Below are positions 17,436-26,655 of a DNA stretch of 64,000 bases, in pieces (position 1 is the first letter of the stretch; each line of letters opens with the position of its first letter). The stretch spans positions 3,906,001 through 3,970,000 of the forward strand of contig OY969917.1 in NCBI GenBank assembly GCA_963704565.1, read 5' to 3'. The stretch is from Rhodoblastus sp963704565 (GTDB lineage: Bacteria > Pseudomonadota > Alphaproteobacteria > Rhizobiales > Beijerinckiaceae). The notes under the pieces are model-generated. The model made no database searches. It was not told where the DNA came from and saw nothing but the letters and a program-made list of their open reading frames with translations. The position numbers were made by a program, and so were the translations under genes.

Positions 17436-17797
17436 TTCAGGCTCACAAACAGCAACAGTTGATTTTGCCCCGAAACCGCCGCGGAAGACCCGCGCGGGCG
17501 GCGGCAGACGCCGGGACTGCATTCCTTTGCGCCGAACATCGCGCCAATCGGCGCGCCTGTCCAACAAAGTTTATGTCTTAGACCGAAAGTTTTAGCCGCC
17601 GGCGCGGCCCGGCCAAAATCGGACGCTCGTTCCTGGCCTTGACGCTCATACTGTTGCCAAGCGGCAACAAGCGCGGTTAATCTGTCCCCGAAAGGGCGCG
17701 GCGCGCGCCGATAGGCGTGACGATTCGTTCTATTATGTTAATTATAGAATGAGATTTCGCCGCTCTGGGGGCGGCGCGGGCGATTCGGGGCGATTTG

Positions 17798-18418
17798 ATG
17801 AAACTGCGTGCGATATTGGGAATTGCGTTGGTTTCCGCGGCTCTTGCCGGCTGCAACATGGAGACCACTCCCGATCCGACCTTGAGCGGGAAGGATCGCG
17901 AGTTCATGTCGCTGGCGCCGTCGGGCCAGCCGTCGGGCGATTACAAGCGCTTCATCGTCGACGACCCGACCGGTCAGTCGCCGGGCACGATCACCATCGA
18001 TACGTTCAAGAATTTCCTCTATTATTCGCTGCCCAACCACAAGGCGATCCGCTATGGCGTCGCCACCGGCAACGAAGCGAGCGGCTGGACCGGCGAAGCC
18101 ACCGTCGGCAAGATGGCGGAATGGCCGCACTGGATGCCGCCGTCCGACATGCTCGAGCGCTGGCCGCACCTGAAGCCGACGGCGGACGCGGGCGGCCTGC
18201 CCGGCGGTCCCGACAATCCGCTTGGCTCGCGCGCCATGTATCTTTTCCAGGGCAGCAAGGACACGATGTACCGCATCCACGGCACCAATGAGCCGGAACT
18301 GATCGGACAGCATGTCTCCTCCGGCTGCATCCGCATGCGCGACATCGACGCGATCGATCTCTATGGCCGCGTCCATCTCGGCACCAAGGTGATCGTCACC
18401 GACAAGCCGGTGACCTGA
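17798..18418 (+). CDS. L,D-transpeptidase lipoprotein (YkuD domain)
   Basis: The 206-residue protein starts at ATG 17798 with a lipoprotein signal (MKLRAILGIALVSAALAGC, lipobox LAGC). A YkuD domain covers about residues 55-200, with the catalytic block HGTNEPEL and then SSGCIRM containing the nucleophile Cys. Such enzymes form 3-3 cross-links in peptidoglycan or attach proteins to it, and are numerous in Hyphomicrobiales. An upstream TTG in the same frame (17795) adds only one residue. A possible AT-rich promoter (TTATGTTAATTATAGAATG) is just before the gene at about 17730-17750. Confidence 0.88.
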   Translation: MKLRAILGIALVSAALAGCNMETTPDPTLSGKDREFMSLAPSGQPSGDYKRFIVDDPTGQSPGTITIDTFKNFLYYSLPNHKAIRYGVATGNEASGWTGEATVGKMAEWPHWMPPSDMLERWPHLKPTADAGGLPGGPDNPLGSRAMYLFQGSKDTMYRIHGTNEPELIGQHVSSGCIRMRDIDAIDLYGRVHLGTKVIVTDKPVT

Positions 18419-19003
18419 CGCCCCGAGCCAGGCGCGCCGCGTCTCGCCTTGGCGCGAAGTCAAGGCGAGAAGCTGTGTCTCGGCCATGAAACCTGTTTTG
18501 CTTCGACGCCCCGTGACGGGCGTCGCCTCAGGCCGAGCTTCGATCCTCGATTTGGTTCGAGGCCGGGGCCGGGGTCGGTCGCAGGTTTCTCCATTGAAAA
18601 CATCCAAAAACCTCAGGCTGCGGCGTCATCGCCAGCCATGGGACGCGCTGTCCTCACGCCCTGTGGAGCGCTTCGTCGCCTGCGGCGGCTCGCCATGACA
18701 GCATTGGACATTCCCTAGCGACAATATCGGCGTCTTGGAGACGTACGGTCGAATTGAGCACCCTGTTTAAGCAAGCTCGGTCTGTACCGCAAAGAATGAC
18801 ATCGTTAAAATGTGTAAGTGATTAGATGCGCCGTCGTTAAGCGAAACGAAAATCCACGCTGCTAGCCTTAGTTGCCTCGGTGAGCCAGGAAATTCGCAAT
18901 AATGCGAACCAACGCGGCTCTTAACAGTGGAGCTGAAGGTAATCCGGATTGAGAGGGCGCCCCGGTGTCTGGGCGTCGATTGTTTCCGGAGGGGAGGGAT
19001 TCG
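18419..19003. other. Non-coding stretch with possible dispersed repeat
   Basis: No frame here shows coding character. Around 18640-18705 the sequence (GGAGCGCTTCGTCGCCTG, then CGGCTCGCCATGACAG) resembles the dispersed intergenic repeats of Bradyrhizobium-like genomes, in which a conserved block ends in CGCAATGAC. It also has inverted pieces near 18440-18530 (GACGCCCCGTGACGGGCGTC). This may be a REP-like element or a relic. The last 100 bases hold the leader of the small membrane-protein gene at 19004. Confidence 0.35.
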
Positions 19004-19216
19004 ATGGGCAGCTTCAATTTGAACATCAAGGACGAGCTCGCTCCCGCGCCGAAAGGGCGCGAGCGCCTGGCCTCGATCGTCTCCTTCGTCAAGACCAGCG
19101 CCAGGATCGTCGGCGTCGCGGTGACGCTCACGGTCCTCGGCCTTTATTTCCTGGACGACGATTGGGACGTGAGCCGCGTGTGGGAAATGATCCGATCCGT
19201 CGCAAAAGTCGGTTGA
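19004..19216 (+). CDS. Small single-pass membrane protein, 70 residues
   Basis: ATG 19004 follows a strong GGAGGGGAGGG ribosome site. The product has a charged N-terminal 30 residues (GSFNLNIKDELAPAPKGRERL), a hydrophobic segment (about residues 38-57, ARIVGVAVTLTVLGLYFL), and a short acidic/aromatic tail with WDVSRVWEMIRSV. It lies 54 bases upstream of the desulfurase gene on the same strand and may be the first gene of that operon. I do not recognise it. The strong ribosome site and typical codon use make it a likely real gene. Confidence 0.65.
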   Translation: MGSFNLNIKDELAPAPKGRERLASIVSFVKTSARIVGVAVTLTVLGLYFLDDDWDVSRVWEMIRSVAKVG

Positions 19217-19270
19217 AGCCGTCGCTTCGGCGCGGGATAAGGCCCGTCTGTCCCCGCTGGTCAAACTTCG

Positions 19271-20404
19271 ATGCGCCGCATCTATTTCGACTATAACGCC
19301 ACCGCGCCCCTGCGCCCCGTCGCACGCGACGCCGTCATTCGCGCGCTCGACGCGGGCAATCCGTCGAGCGTCCATTCGGAAGGCCGCGCCGCCCGCGCTT
19401 TGGTCGAGAACGCCCGCGTCGCCATCGCCCGGGCGCTGGGGACGCCGGCGGATCGGGTGGTTTTCGTCTCCGGCGCGACCGAGGCCGCCGCCACCGCCCT
19501 GCGGCCCCGCGCCGGCGAGCGCCTGCTCATCGGCGCCGGCGAACACGCCTGCGTGCAGGCCGGACATTCCTTCTCCGCCGGCGACGTCGCAACCGTTGGC
19601 CTCGACCCCCAGGGCAGGCTCGACCTCGGCGATTTGCGCGCCCGTCTCGCCGAAGCGCCCGACCGGCGGCCAATTCTGGCGCTCCAGGCGGCGAATAATG
19701 AAACCGGCGCCGTTCAGCCGGTCGCCGAGGCTGCGGAAATCGTCCATGCGGCGGGCGGGATCGTCGTCTGCGACGCGGTCCAGGCCTTTTCCCGCATTCC
19801 CTGCTCCTTCGCCGCGACCGGCGCCGATGTGCTGTTCCTGTCGAGCCACAAGCTCGGGGGACCGAAGGGAACGGGGGCGCTCGCTTATCTGCGGCGCGAT
19901 CTCATGCCGGAGAAAGCTTTGATTCGCGGCGGCGGGCAGGAGCGCTCCTTCCGGGGCGGCACGGAAAATGTCGCGGCAAACGCCGGCTTCGCCGCCGCGC
20001 TCACTGAAGCGGAGGCGCGACGCGAGGCGGAATCGGCGCGGCTTGGCCAATTGCGCGATTATTTGCAGGCCGGCCTTCTGGAAATTGCGCCGGAGACCGC
20101 CATATTCGCTGATGAGGCGGCGCGGACCGCCAATACATTGGCATTCGCTGTGCCGGGGCTTGCCGCCGAGACTTTGGTCGCGGCTTTCGATGTCGAAGGC
20201 GTGGCTTTGTCGTCCGGCTCGGCCTGCTCCTCGGGGAAGGTTTCTCCGTCCCATGTGCTGGCGGCGATGGGCGTCGCGCCGGATGTGGCGGGATCGGCCC
20301 TGAGGGTCAGTTTGGGCTGGGGCTCGACGCAAGAAGAGGGGATGCGCTTTCTCGAAATATTCGCTAAGGTGCATGAACGAATGCGGCGAAGGCTCCGGAC
20401 CTGA
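19271..20404 (+). CDS. Cysteine desulfurase, first of two in the suf region
   Basis: The 377-residue class V aminotransferase fold protein has the PLP Lys in SSHKLGGPKGTGAL and the active Cys in SSGSACSSGKVSPSHVL, with NNETGAVQPV in the cofactor site. The SSGSACSSG loop is of the IscS/NifS (group I) type rather than the shorter SufS type. It removes sulfur from cysteine for Fe-S assembly. In alphaproteobacteria an IscS-like gene commonly leads the suf operon, as here, 62 bases before sufB. The presence of a second, SufS-type enzyme at 24032 gives the operon two sulfur donors. No IscR-type regulator gene is in the window. Confidence 0.88.
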   Translation: MRRIYFDYNATAPLRPVARDAVIRALDAGNPSSVHSEGRAARALVENARVAIARALGTPADRVVFVSGATEAAATALRPRAGERLLIGAGEHACVQAGHSFSAGDVATVGLDPQGRLDLGDLRARLAEAPDRRPILALQAANNETGAVQPVAEAAEIVHAAGGIVVCDAVQAFSRIPCSFAATGADVLFLSSHKLGGPKGTGALAYLRRDLMPEKALIRGGGQERSFRGGTENVAANAGFAAALTEAEARREAESARLGQLRDYLQAGLLEIAPETAIFADEAARTANTLAFAVPGLAAETLVAAFDVEGVALSSGSACSSGKVSPSHVLAAMGVAPDVAGSALRVSLGWGSTQEEGMRFLEIFAKVHERMRRRLRT

Positions 20405-20466
20405 CCCGCATCGCCACATAACTCAACCAGCGGGCCTTGAACCCGCGTTAGGCTGGGAGAAACGCA

Positions 20467-21948
20467 ATGGCGGCTGTCCAGGAGACTGTCGACAAGGTCA
20501 AGACGCTTGACGTTGACGCATATAAATACGGCTTCACCACCGACATCGAATCGAACAAGGCCCCCAAGGGCCTGCGCGAAGATACCGTCCGGTTCATTTC
20601 GGCCAAGAAGAACGAGCCTGAATGGCTGACCGACTGGCGGCTCGACGCCTTCCGCCGCTGGCAGACCATGGACGAGCCGAAATGGGCCAGAGTCCATTAT
20701 CCGCCGATCGACTATCAGGATCTCTATTATTATTCGGCGCCGAAAACCGCCGAGGGTCCGAAGTCGCTCGGCGAGGTCGATCCCGAACTGCTGCGCACTT
20801 ATGAAAAGCTCGGCATTCCTTTGCGCGAGCAGGAAATCCTGGCCGGCGTGCAGCGCGACCCCAATGAGCGCAGGGTCGCGGTGGACGCGGTGTTCGACTC
20901 GGTTTCGGTCGCCACCACTTTCAAGGCGGAGCTGGCCAAGGCCGGCGTGATCTTCTGCCCGATCTCCGAAGCGGTGCACAGCCACCCCGAGCTGGTGAAA
21001 AAATATCTCGGCTCGGTCGTGCCGGTGACCGACAATTATTTCGCCACCCTCAATTCGGCGGTCTATTCCGACGGCTCCTTCGTCTACATCCCGCCGGGCG
21101 TGCGCTGCCCGATGGAGCTTTCGACTTATTTCCGCATCAACGAGCGCAACACCGGCCAGTTCGAGCGCACGCTGATCATCGCCGACAAGGGCTCCTACGT
21201 CTCCTATCTCGAAGGCTGCACCGCGCCGCAGCGCGACGAGAACCAGCTTCACGCGGCGGTGGTCGAATTGATCGCGCTGGATGATTCCGAAATCAAATAT
21301 TCGACGGTGCAGAACTGGTATCCCGGCGACAGCGAGGGCAAGGGCGGCATCTATAATTTCGTCACCAAGCGCGGCGATTGCCGGGGCGACCGCTCGAAAA
21401 TCTCCTGGACCCAGGTCGAGACCGGCTCGGCCATCACCTGGAAATATCCGTCCTGCATTTTACGCGGCGATGACTCACGCGGCGAGTTCTACTCGATCGC
21501 CATTTCCAACGGCTATCAGCAGGTCGATTCCGGCACCAAAATGCTGCATCTCGGCGCCAATACGTCGAGCCGGGTGATTTCCAAGGGCATTTCCGCCGGC
21601 CATTCGCAGAACACCTATCGCGGCCAGATTTCGGCTCATCGCAAGGCCGTCAACGCGCGCAATTTCACCAATTGCGACTCGCTGCTGATCGGCAATGCCT
21701 GCGGCGCTCATACCGTGCCCTATATCGAGGCCAAGAATTCCTCGGCCCTTTTCGAGCACGAGGCGACCACCTCGAAAATCTCCGACGACCAGCTGTTCTA
21801 CTGCATGCAGCGCGGGCTTTCGGCGGAAGAGGCGACGGCGCTGATCGTCAACGGCTTCGTCCGCGACGTGCTTCAGCAATTGCCGATGGAATTCGCCGTC
21901 GAGGCGCAAAAACTCATCGCCATTTCGCTTGAGGGCAGCGTCGGCTGA
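20467..21948 (+). CDS. sufB: Fe-S cluster assembly scaffold SufB
   Basis: The 493-residue protein is full length for SufB. Family marks include YIPPGVRCPMELSTYFRIN, SYLEGCTAPQ, and the C-terminal AHTVPYIEAKNSSALFEHEAT block with the conserved Cys in NCDSLLIGNACGAHTVPY. SufB joins SufC and SufD in the SufBC2D complex on which [Fe-S] clusters are built. ATG 20467 has an upstream GGGAGAA. It is followed 42 bases later by sufC. Confidence 0.96.
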   Translation: MAAVQETVDKVKTLDVDAYKYGFTTDIESNKAPKGLREDTVRFISAKKNEPEWLTDWRLDAFRRWQTMDEPKWARVHYPPIDYQDLYYYSAPKTAEGPKSLGEVDPELLRTYEKLGIPLREQEILAGVQRDPNERRVAVDAVFDSVSVATTFKAELAKAGVIFCPISEAVHSHPELVKKYLGSVVPVTDNYFATLNSAVYSDGSFVYIPPGVRCPMELSTYFRINERNTGQFERTLIIADKGSYVSYLEGCTAPQRDENQLHAAVVELIALDDSEIKYSTVQNWYPGDSEGKGGIYNFVTKRGDCRGDRSKISWTQVETGSAITWKYPSCILRGDDSRGEFYSIAISNGYQQVDSGTKMLHLGANTSSRVISKGISAGHSQNTYRGQISAHRKAVNARNFTNCDSLLIGNACGAHTVPYIEAKNSSALFEHEATTSKISDDQLFYCMQRGLSAEEATALIVNGFVRDVLQQLPMEFAVEAQKLIAISLEGSVG

Positions 21949-21990
21949 ACCGCCGCTGCTCTCGCGTTTCTCTGTTCTCAAGGCTCCATC

Positions 21991-22740
21991 ATGCTCGAAA
22001 TCGAAAATCTCCACGTCTCCGTCGCCGGCAAGAAGATCATCGACGGCCTCACCCTCAAAGTCGCGGATGGCGAGGTCGCCGCGATCATGGGGCCGAACGG
22101 CTCCGGCAAATCGACGCTCTCCTATGTGGTCGCCGGCCGGCCGGGTTATGAAGTCGCCGAAGGCGCGATCCGGCTCGACGGCGTCGATCTCTTGGAAAAA
22201 TCCGCCGCCGAGCGCGCCGCCCTCGGCCTGTTCCTGGTGTTCCAATATCCGCTGGAAATTCCCGGCGTCACCACCATGACTTTCCTCAAGGCGGCGATCA
22301 ACGCCCAACGCAAGGCGCGCGGCGAGGACGAGTTGACGACGCCGGACTTCATGAAAAAAGTGCGCGAGGCGGCCAGGAAGCTGAACATCTCGCAGGACAT
22401 GCTCAAGCGTCCGGTCAATTTCGGCTTTTCCGGCGGCGAGAAGAAGCGCATGGAAATCCTGCAAATGGCGCTGCTTGAGCCGAAATTCGCCATTCTCGAC
22501 GAAATGGACTCGGGACTCGACATCGACGCGCTGCGCGTCTGCGCCGAGGGCGTCAACGCCTTGCGCTCGAAGGAGCGCGGCCTGCTGGTCATCACCCATT
22601 ACCAGCGCCTGCTCGACTATATCGCGCCCGACACGGTGCATGTGATGAACAGGGGCAGGATCGCGCGCAGCGGCGGGCCGGAACTGGCGCTCGAACTCGA
22701 AAAGAGCGGCTATGCCGATTATGCCGAAGAGGCCGCGTGA
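21991..22740 (+). CDS. sufC: Fe-S assembly ATPase SufC
   Basis: A 249-residue ABC-type ATPase with Walker A GPNGSGKST, the signature FSGGEKKRMEILQ and Walker B FAILDEMDSGLD, exactly as in SufC, where ATP hydrolysis drives rearrangement of the SufB-SufD pair. It is not a transporter: there are no membrane partners and the operon context is suf. Its TGA overlaps the ATG of sufD by one base (TGATG at 22738-22742), so the two are translationally coupled. Confidence 0.96.
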   Translation: MLEIENLHVSVAGKKIIDGLTLKVADGEVAAIMGPNGSGKSTLSYVVAGRPGYEVAEGAIRLDGVDLLEKSAAERAALGLFLVFQYPLEIPGVTTMTFLKAAINAQRKARGEDELTTPDFMKKVREAARKLNISQDMLKRPVNFGFSGGEKKRMEILQMALLEPKFAILDEMDSGLDIDALRVCAEGVNALRSKERGLLVITHYQRLLDYIAPDTVHVMNRGRIARSGGPELALELEKSGYADYAEEAA

Positions 22741-24035
22741 TGGGCGCGATCCTGCAAACCCCAACCCAGGCCGAACAGGACCTGCTCGCGAGTTTTTCCG
22801 CCGGAAGGACCGAGCGCGAACGCAAGGCGGCTTTTGAGCGCTTCGCCAACGCCGGCCTGCCGTCGCGCCGCGTCGAGTCGTGGCATTACACCGACCTGCG
22901 GGCGAAACTGCGCACGGCGCCGCCGCGCGCGCAAAAACCCGGCGCTGCGGCGCTGGCGCGCGCCAAGGAAAAGCTCGGGACGGTCGATCGCTTCCGCATC
23001 GTGACGGTGGACGGTTTTTTCAGCCGCGAATTGTCGGATGAACTTTCCGCCGTGCCCGGCGTCCGGCTGCGCCCCCTGCTGGAGGACGATATTCGGCTGA
23101 AGCGCCTGGTTCAGGGCGCGGGCGACGCCTTGCTCGACCTCAACGGCGCCTTCGCCGAGGGCGGCTTCGTGCTGGAAATCGCGCCCGGCGGCCGCGTCGA
23201 CGCGGTGTTCGAACTGGTCGCGCTTGACGGCGCGACGGGCGCGCTTGGGCGTTTCGGCCGGGGCATGGTGATCGTGGGCGAAGATTCGCGCGCTGCTTTG
23301 CTGGAGACGCGCGGCGAAAGCCGTGAGGGCTTTAACGACAGCGCGCTGTTTCTGTCGCTCGGACGCGGCGCCCAACTCGATTACGCCTGCCGCAATTTTG
23401 ATTCTGCTGGCGGCGCCCTTGCCGGCGGCGCGGCGGTCGAGGTGCAGACAATCGTCGCGCGGCTGGAGCAGGACGCGCGACTGCGCGCGACCGCGCTTGT
23501 CGCCGGCGCGCCTTTCCTGCGCCGCCAGCTTTTCGTCTCCTGCGCCGGGGAAAGGGCCGAGGCCCATCTCTCCGGCGGCGTGCTTCTGCGCGGGCGCGAA
23601 CATGTGGACACGACGCTGACGCTCACCCATGACGCGCCGTCCTGCATCAGCCGCGAGACCTTCAAATATGTGCTGGCGGATCAGGCGGAAGGCGTGTTCC
23701 AGGGCAAGATCGTGGTGCCGCCGCATGCGCAAAAGACCGACGGCAAGATGTTGTGCCGTGGCCTGCTGCTCTCGGACGAGGCCTCGATGTCGTCCAAGCC
23801 GGAACTGGAGATTTTCGCCGACGACGTCGTCTGCGGCCATGGCGCGGCCTGCGCGCGGCTCGACGAGAGCCAGCTCTTTTATATGGAATCGCGAGGCATT
23901 CCGCGCGCTGAGGCGCAAGGAATACTCGTCGAGGCTTTCGCGGCCGAAGCCTTCGACATCATCGACGACGAGGAATTGCGCGACCTGCTCAGGCTTGACC
24001 TCAAGCGCCTGCTCGCCGGGGGGGCTTTTTCATGA
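22740..24035 (+). CDS. sufD: Fe-S assembly protein SufD
   Basis: The 431-residue SufD (ATG 22740; a GTG one codon earlier is possible) shows the beta-helix core (residues 150-380) and the conserved end GHGAACARLDESQLFYMESRGI, then ILVEAFAAEAFD. SufD pairs with SufB and takes part in iron acquisition. Near the N-terminus PSRRVESWHYTDLR is the characteristic SufD entry motif. It is coupled to sufC and overlaps sufS by ATGA at 24032-24035. No disruption is seen. Confidence 0.94.
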   Translation: MGAILQTPTQAEQDLLASFSAGRTERERKAAFERFANAGLPSRRVESWHYTDLRAKLRTAPPRAQKPGAAALARAKEKLGTVDRFRIVTVDGFFSRELSDELSAVPGVRLRPLLEDDIRLKRLVQGAGDALLDLNGAFAEGGFVLEIAPGGRVDAVFELVALDGATGALGRFGRGMVIVGEDSRAALLETRGESREGFNDSALFLSLGRGAQLDYACRNFDSAGGALAGGAAVEVQTIVARLEQDARLRATALVAGAPFLRRQLFVSCAGERAEAHLSGGVLLRGREHVDTTLTLTHDAPSCISRETFKYVLADQAEGVFQGKIVVPPHAQKTDGKMLCRGLLLSDEASMSSKPELEIFADDVVCGHGAACARLDESQLFYMESRGIPRAEAQGILVEAFAAEAFDIIDDEELRDLLRLDLKRLLAGGAFS

Positions 24036-25273
24036 ATCAGCCGGTGAGAATCGCACCCTATGACATCTGGAAAATCCGCGCCGATTTCCCCATCCTGGCG
24101 GAACAGCCCTATGGCAAGCCGCTGGTCTATCTCGACAATGCGGCCTCGGCGCAAAAGCCGCGCGCGGTGGTCGAGCGCATCGTGCGCGCCTATGAGCACG
24201 AATATTCCAATGTCCATCGCGGCCTGCATTTCCTGGCCAATGCCGCGACCGACGCCTATGAGGGCGCGCGCGAGAAAATGCGCGCCTTTCTCAACGCCGG
24301 CTCGACCGAAGAAATCATTTTCACCCGCGGCGCCACCGAGGCGCTGAACCTCGTCGCCTCGTCCTTCGGCCTCGCCCATATCGGCGCGGGCGACGAGATC
24401 GTGCTGTCGATCATGGAGCACCATTCCAATATCGTGCCCTGGCATTTCCTGCGCGAGCGCAAGGGCGCCAGGATCAAATGGGTGGATGTCGAGGACGACG
24501 GCTCTTTCTCGCTCGACAAATTCGCCGACGCGCTCACCGAAAAAACCAAAATCGTCGCGATCACCCACATGTCCAACGTGCTGGGCACGGTGACGCCGGT
24601 GAAGGAAATCGTCCGCCTCGCCCATGAACGCGGGATTCCGGTTCTGATCGACGGCTCGCAGGGCGCGGTTCATTGCGATGTCGACGTGCGCGATCTCGAT
24701 GTCGATTTCTATGTCGTCACCGGCCACAAGCTCTATGGCCCGACCGGGATCGGCGCGCTTTACGGCAAGCGGGAATGGCTGGAAAAGCTGCCGCCCTTCG
24801 CCGGCGGCGGCGAGATGATCGAGACCGTGACGCTCGACCATGTCACCTATGGCGTCCCGCCGCAAAGGTTCGAGGCCGGCACGCCGCCGATCGTCCAGGC
24901 GGCAGGGCTTGGCGCCGCGCTCGATTATATGGAAAGCATCGGGCGTGCGGCGATCCACGCCCATGAGGCCGACCTGGCCGCCTATGCCGCGCAACGCCTG
25001 AGCGAATTGCCCTCGCTGCGGCTGATCGGCAAGGCGCCGGGCAAGGGCGCGCTGTTTTCGTTCGAGATGAAGGGCGCGCACGCCCATGACGTCGCCACGG
25101 TGATCGACCGTTCCGGCGTCGCGGTGCGCGCCGGCACACATTGCGCCCAGCCGCTGCTGTCGCGTTTCGGAGCGACCTCGACGTGTCGGGCGAGCCTCGC
25201 GCTCTACAACACGCGCGCGGAAGTGGACGCTCTTGTCGCGGCGCTGGAGCGCGCCGCGCATCTCTTTGCCTGA
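24032..25273 (+). CDS. sufS: SufS-type cysteine desulfurase
   Basis: The 413-residue protein is a group II desulfurase: YLDNAASAQKP near the start, the PLP Lys in VVTGHKLYGPTGIGALYG and the catalytic Cys in RAGTHCAQPLLSRFG. SufS supplies persulfide sulfur and in other bacteria needs SufE or SufU; neither is encoded in this window, so an unlinked partner is expected. It follows sufD with an ATGA overlap. Full length and intact. Confidence 0.95.
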   Translation: MNQPVRIAPYDIWKIRADFPILAEQPYGKPLVYLDNAASAQKPRAVVERIVRAYEHEYSNVHRGLHFLANAATDAYEGAREKMRAFLNAGSTEEIIFTRGATEALNLVASSFGLAHIGAGDEIVLSIMEHHSNIVPWHFLRERKGARIKWVDVEDDGSFSLDKFADALTEKTKIVAITHMSNVLGTVTPVKEIVRLAHERGIPVLIDGSQGAVHCDVDVRDLDVDFYVVTGHKLYGPTGIGALYGKREWLEKLPPFAGGGEMIETVTLDHVTYGVPPQRFEAGTPPIVQAAGLGAALDYMESIGRAAIHAHEADLAAYAAQRLSELPSLRLIGKAPGKGALFSFEMKGAHAHDVATVIDRSGVAVRAGTHCAQPLLSRFGATSTCRASLALYNTRAEVDALVAALERAAHLFA

Positions 25274-25286
25274 ATGGAACCGCGCG

Positions 25287-25676
25287 ATGAACCAGAACGC
25301 CAACGCCGAAGCCGAAATTCAGCCCAATCGTCCCGCCTTCGCCGTCAAGGACGCCATCTCGCCGGAAGAACTCGACCGGCTTACCGATGGCATCATCGCG
25401 GCGTTGAAAACCGTCTACGACCCCGAGATCCCGGCCGACATCTTCGAACTCGGCCTGATCTACCGAGTCGACATCGACGGCGGGCGCTTCGTCACCGTCG
25501 ACATGACCCTGACCGCGCCGGGTTGTCCGGTGGCCGGCGAAATGCCGGTCTGGGTGCGCAACGCCGTCGCCGCCGTGCCGGGGGTCGCTGGGGTCGAGGT
25601 CAAGATGGTGTTCGATCCGCCGTGGGATCAAAGCCGCATGTCGGAAGAAGCGAGAATCGCGCTGGACATGTGGTGA
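25287..25676 (+). CDS. DUF59/MIP18-type Fe-S assembly factor (SufT-like)
   Basis: From ATG 25287 the 129-residue product is a DUF59 domain: LTDGIIAALKTVYDPEIP, then FELGLIYRVD and MTLTAPGCPVAGEM with the conserved Cys. Proteins of this family (SufT, PaaD, CIA2 in eukaryotes) help pass Fe-S clusters to targets and usually close the alphaproteobacterial suf operon before an A-type carrier. Here no sufA follows: the next gene, 1 base on, is on the other strand. The last residues (RIALDMW) are typical of the SUF-system version. Confidence 0.9.
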   Translation: MNQNANAEAEIQPNRPAFAVKDAISPEELDRLTDGIIAALKTVYDPEIPADIFELGLIYRVDIDGGRFVTVDMTLTAPGCPVAGEMPVWVRNAVAAVPGVAGVEVKMVFDPPWDQSRMSEEARIALDMW

Positions 25677-25677
25677 G

Positions 25678-26655
25678 TCACTTCGCGTCCGGCGCGATGA
25701 ACTGGCCGAAGCCGCGCGGATTCGAGCCGACGGCGATCTTTTTCGTCACCTGGAGCGTCTTCACGTCGATCACGGTGATATTGTCCTCCATCCAGCACAC
25801 GGCCAGAACGGACCTCTGGTCGGGCGAAATCAGCAGGCCTTCCGGATAGCCGCAGGCGTCGATGACGCCGAGCGGCGCATAGCTCTTGCCGTCGAAGGCG
25901 GAAATGCTGTCGTCGTGCTGGTTGGTGACGAAGATGCGCGAGCCGTCGCGGGTCACGGCGACGACATAGGGATATTTCCGCACCTTCAGCCGCCGCGTCT
26001 CGCGCCTGGCCACCGGATCGACCACCGACACGTCGAAGGATTTCACATTGGCGACCAGGACGCGCGGCCCGTCAGGACCGTTCGGGTCGTAGGTCACGCC
26101 GAAGGGCGACTTGCCGACCGGAATTTCCGCCACGCCGCGCAGGCTGGCGAGATCGACCACGGAAATCGTGTCGCTCTCGCGATTGGCGACATAAAGCCAA
26201 CGGTCGTCGGGGCTCACCGCCATGCCGGAGGGCGACTTGCCGACCGGGATTTCGCCGGTCACGGCGAGCTTTTTCGTGTCGATCAGGTAAATCCGGTTGG
26301 CGTACCAGTCGGCGACGAACAATCGCGCGCCGGTCGTGTCGAGCGTGACGCCGAGCGGCCCTTGGCCGACTGGAATGTCGGCGATCGTCTTATAGGCGCC
26401 GTCGGGCTGGCGCGCGACCACCGATACGCTCCGCCCTTCGGGATTGGTTACATAGGCCCGCGCGGCGCCGGGGGCGACCGCGACCCCCGCCGGCTTCCGC
26501 CCGACCTTCACGCGCTGGACCGTGCGCGCCTGCGCGAGATCGACGATCGACAAGGCGTCGGCACCCTGGTCGGTGATGAAGGCGAGCGGCCCCGCCCGCA
26601 CGGCGCCGGAGGTCAGCAGCGCCAGGCCCAAAACCGCACAAAAGCGCGCGATCAC
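25678..26655 (-). CDS. Exported YVTN-type beta-propeller protein
   Basis: The 325-residue product starts at GTG 26653-26655, which overlaps the stop of the upstream gene (GTGA). It has a Sec signal (about 20 residues, FCAVLGLALLTSGAVRA) and then seven or so blades with the repeat pattern YVTNPEGRSVSVV, LFVADWYANRIYLID and LYVANRESDTISVVD. Such propellers are found beside PQQ methanol/ethanol dehydrogenase genes in methylotrophs, where their role is unsettled. The pairing with an MxaD-like gene supports a periplasmic part in alcohol oxidation, but no mxaF, xoxF or cytochrome gene is in the window. Converges with the suf operon. Confidence 0.82.
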   Translation of the reverse strand: MIARFCAVLGLALLTSGAVRAGPLAFITDQGADALSIVDLAQARTVQRVKVGRKPAGVAVAPGAARAYVTNPEGRSVSVVARQPDGAYKTIADIPVGQGPLGVTLDTTGARLFVADWYANRIYLIDTKKLAVTGEIPVGKSPSGMAVSPDDRWLYVANRESDTISVVDLASLRGVAEIPVGKSPFGVTYDPNGPDGPRVLVANVKSFDVSVVDPVARRETRRLKVRKYPYVVAVTRDGSRIFVTNQHDDSISAFDGKSYAPLGVIDACGYPEGLLISPDQRSVLAVCWMEDNITVIDVKTLQVTKKIAVGSNPRGFGQFIAPDAK

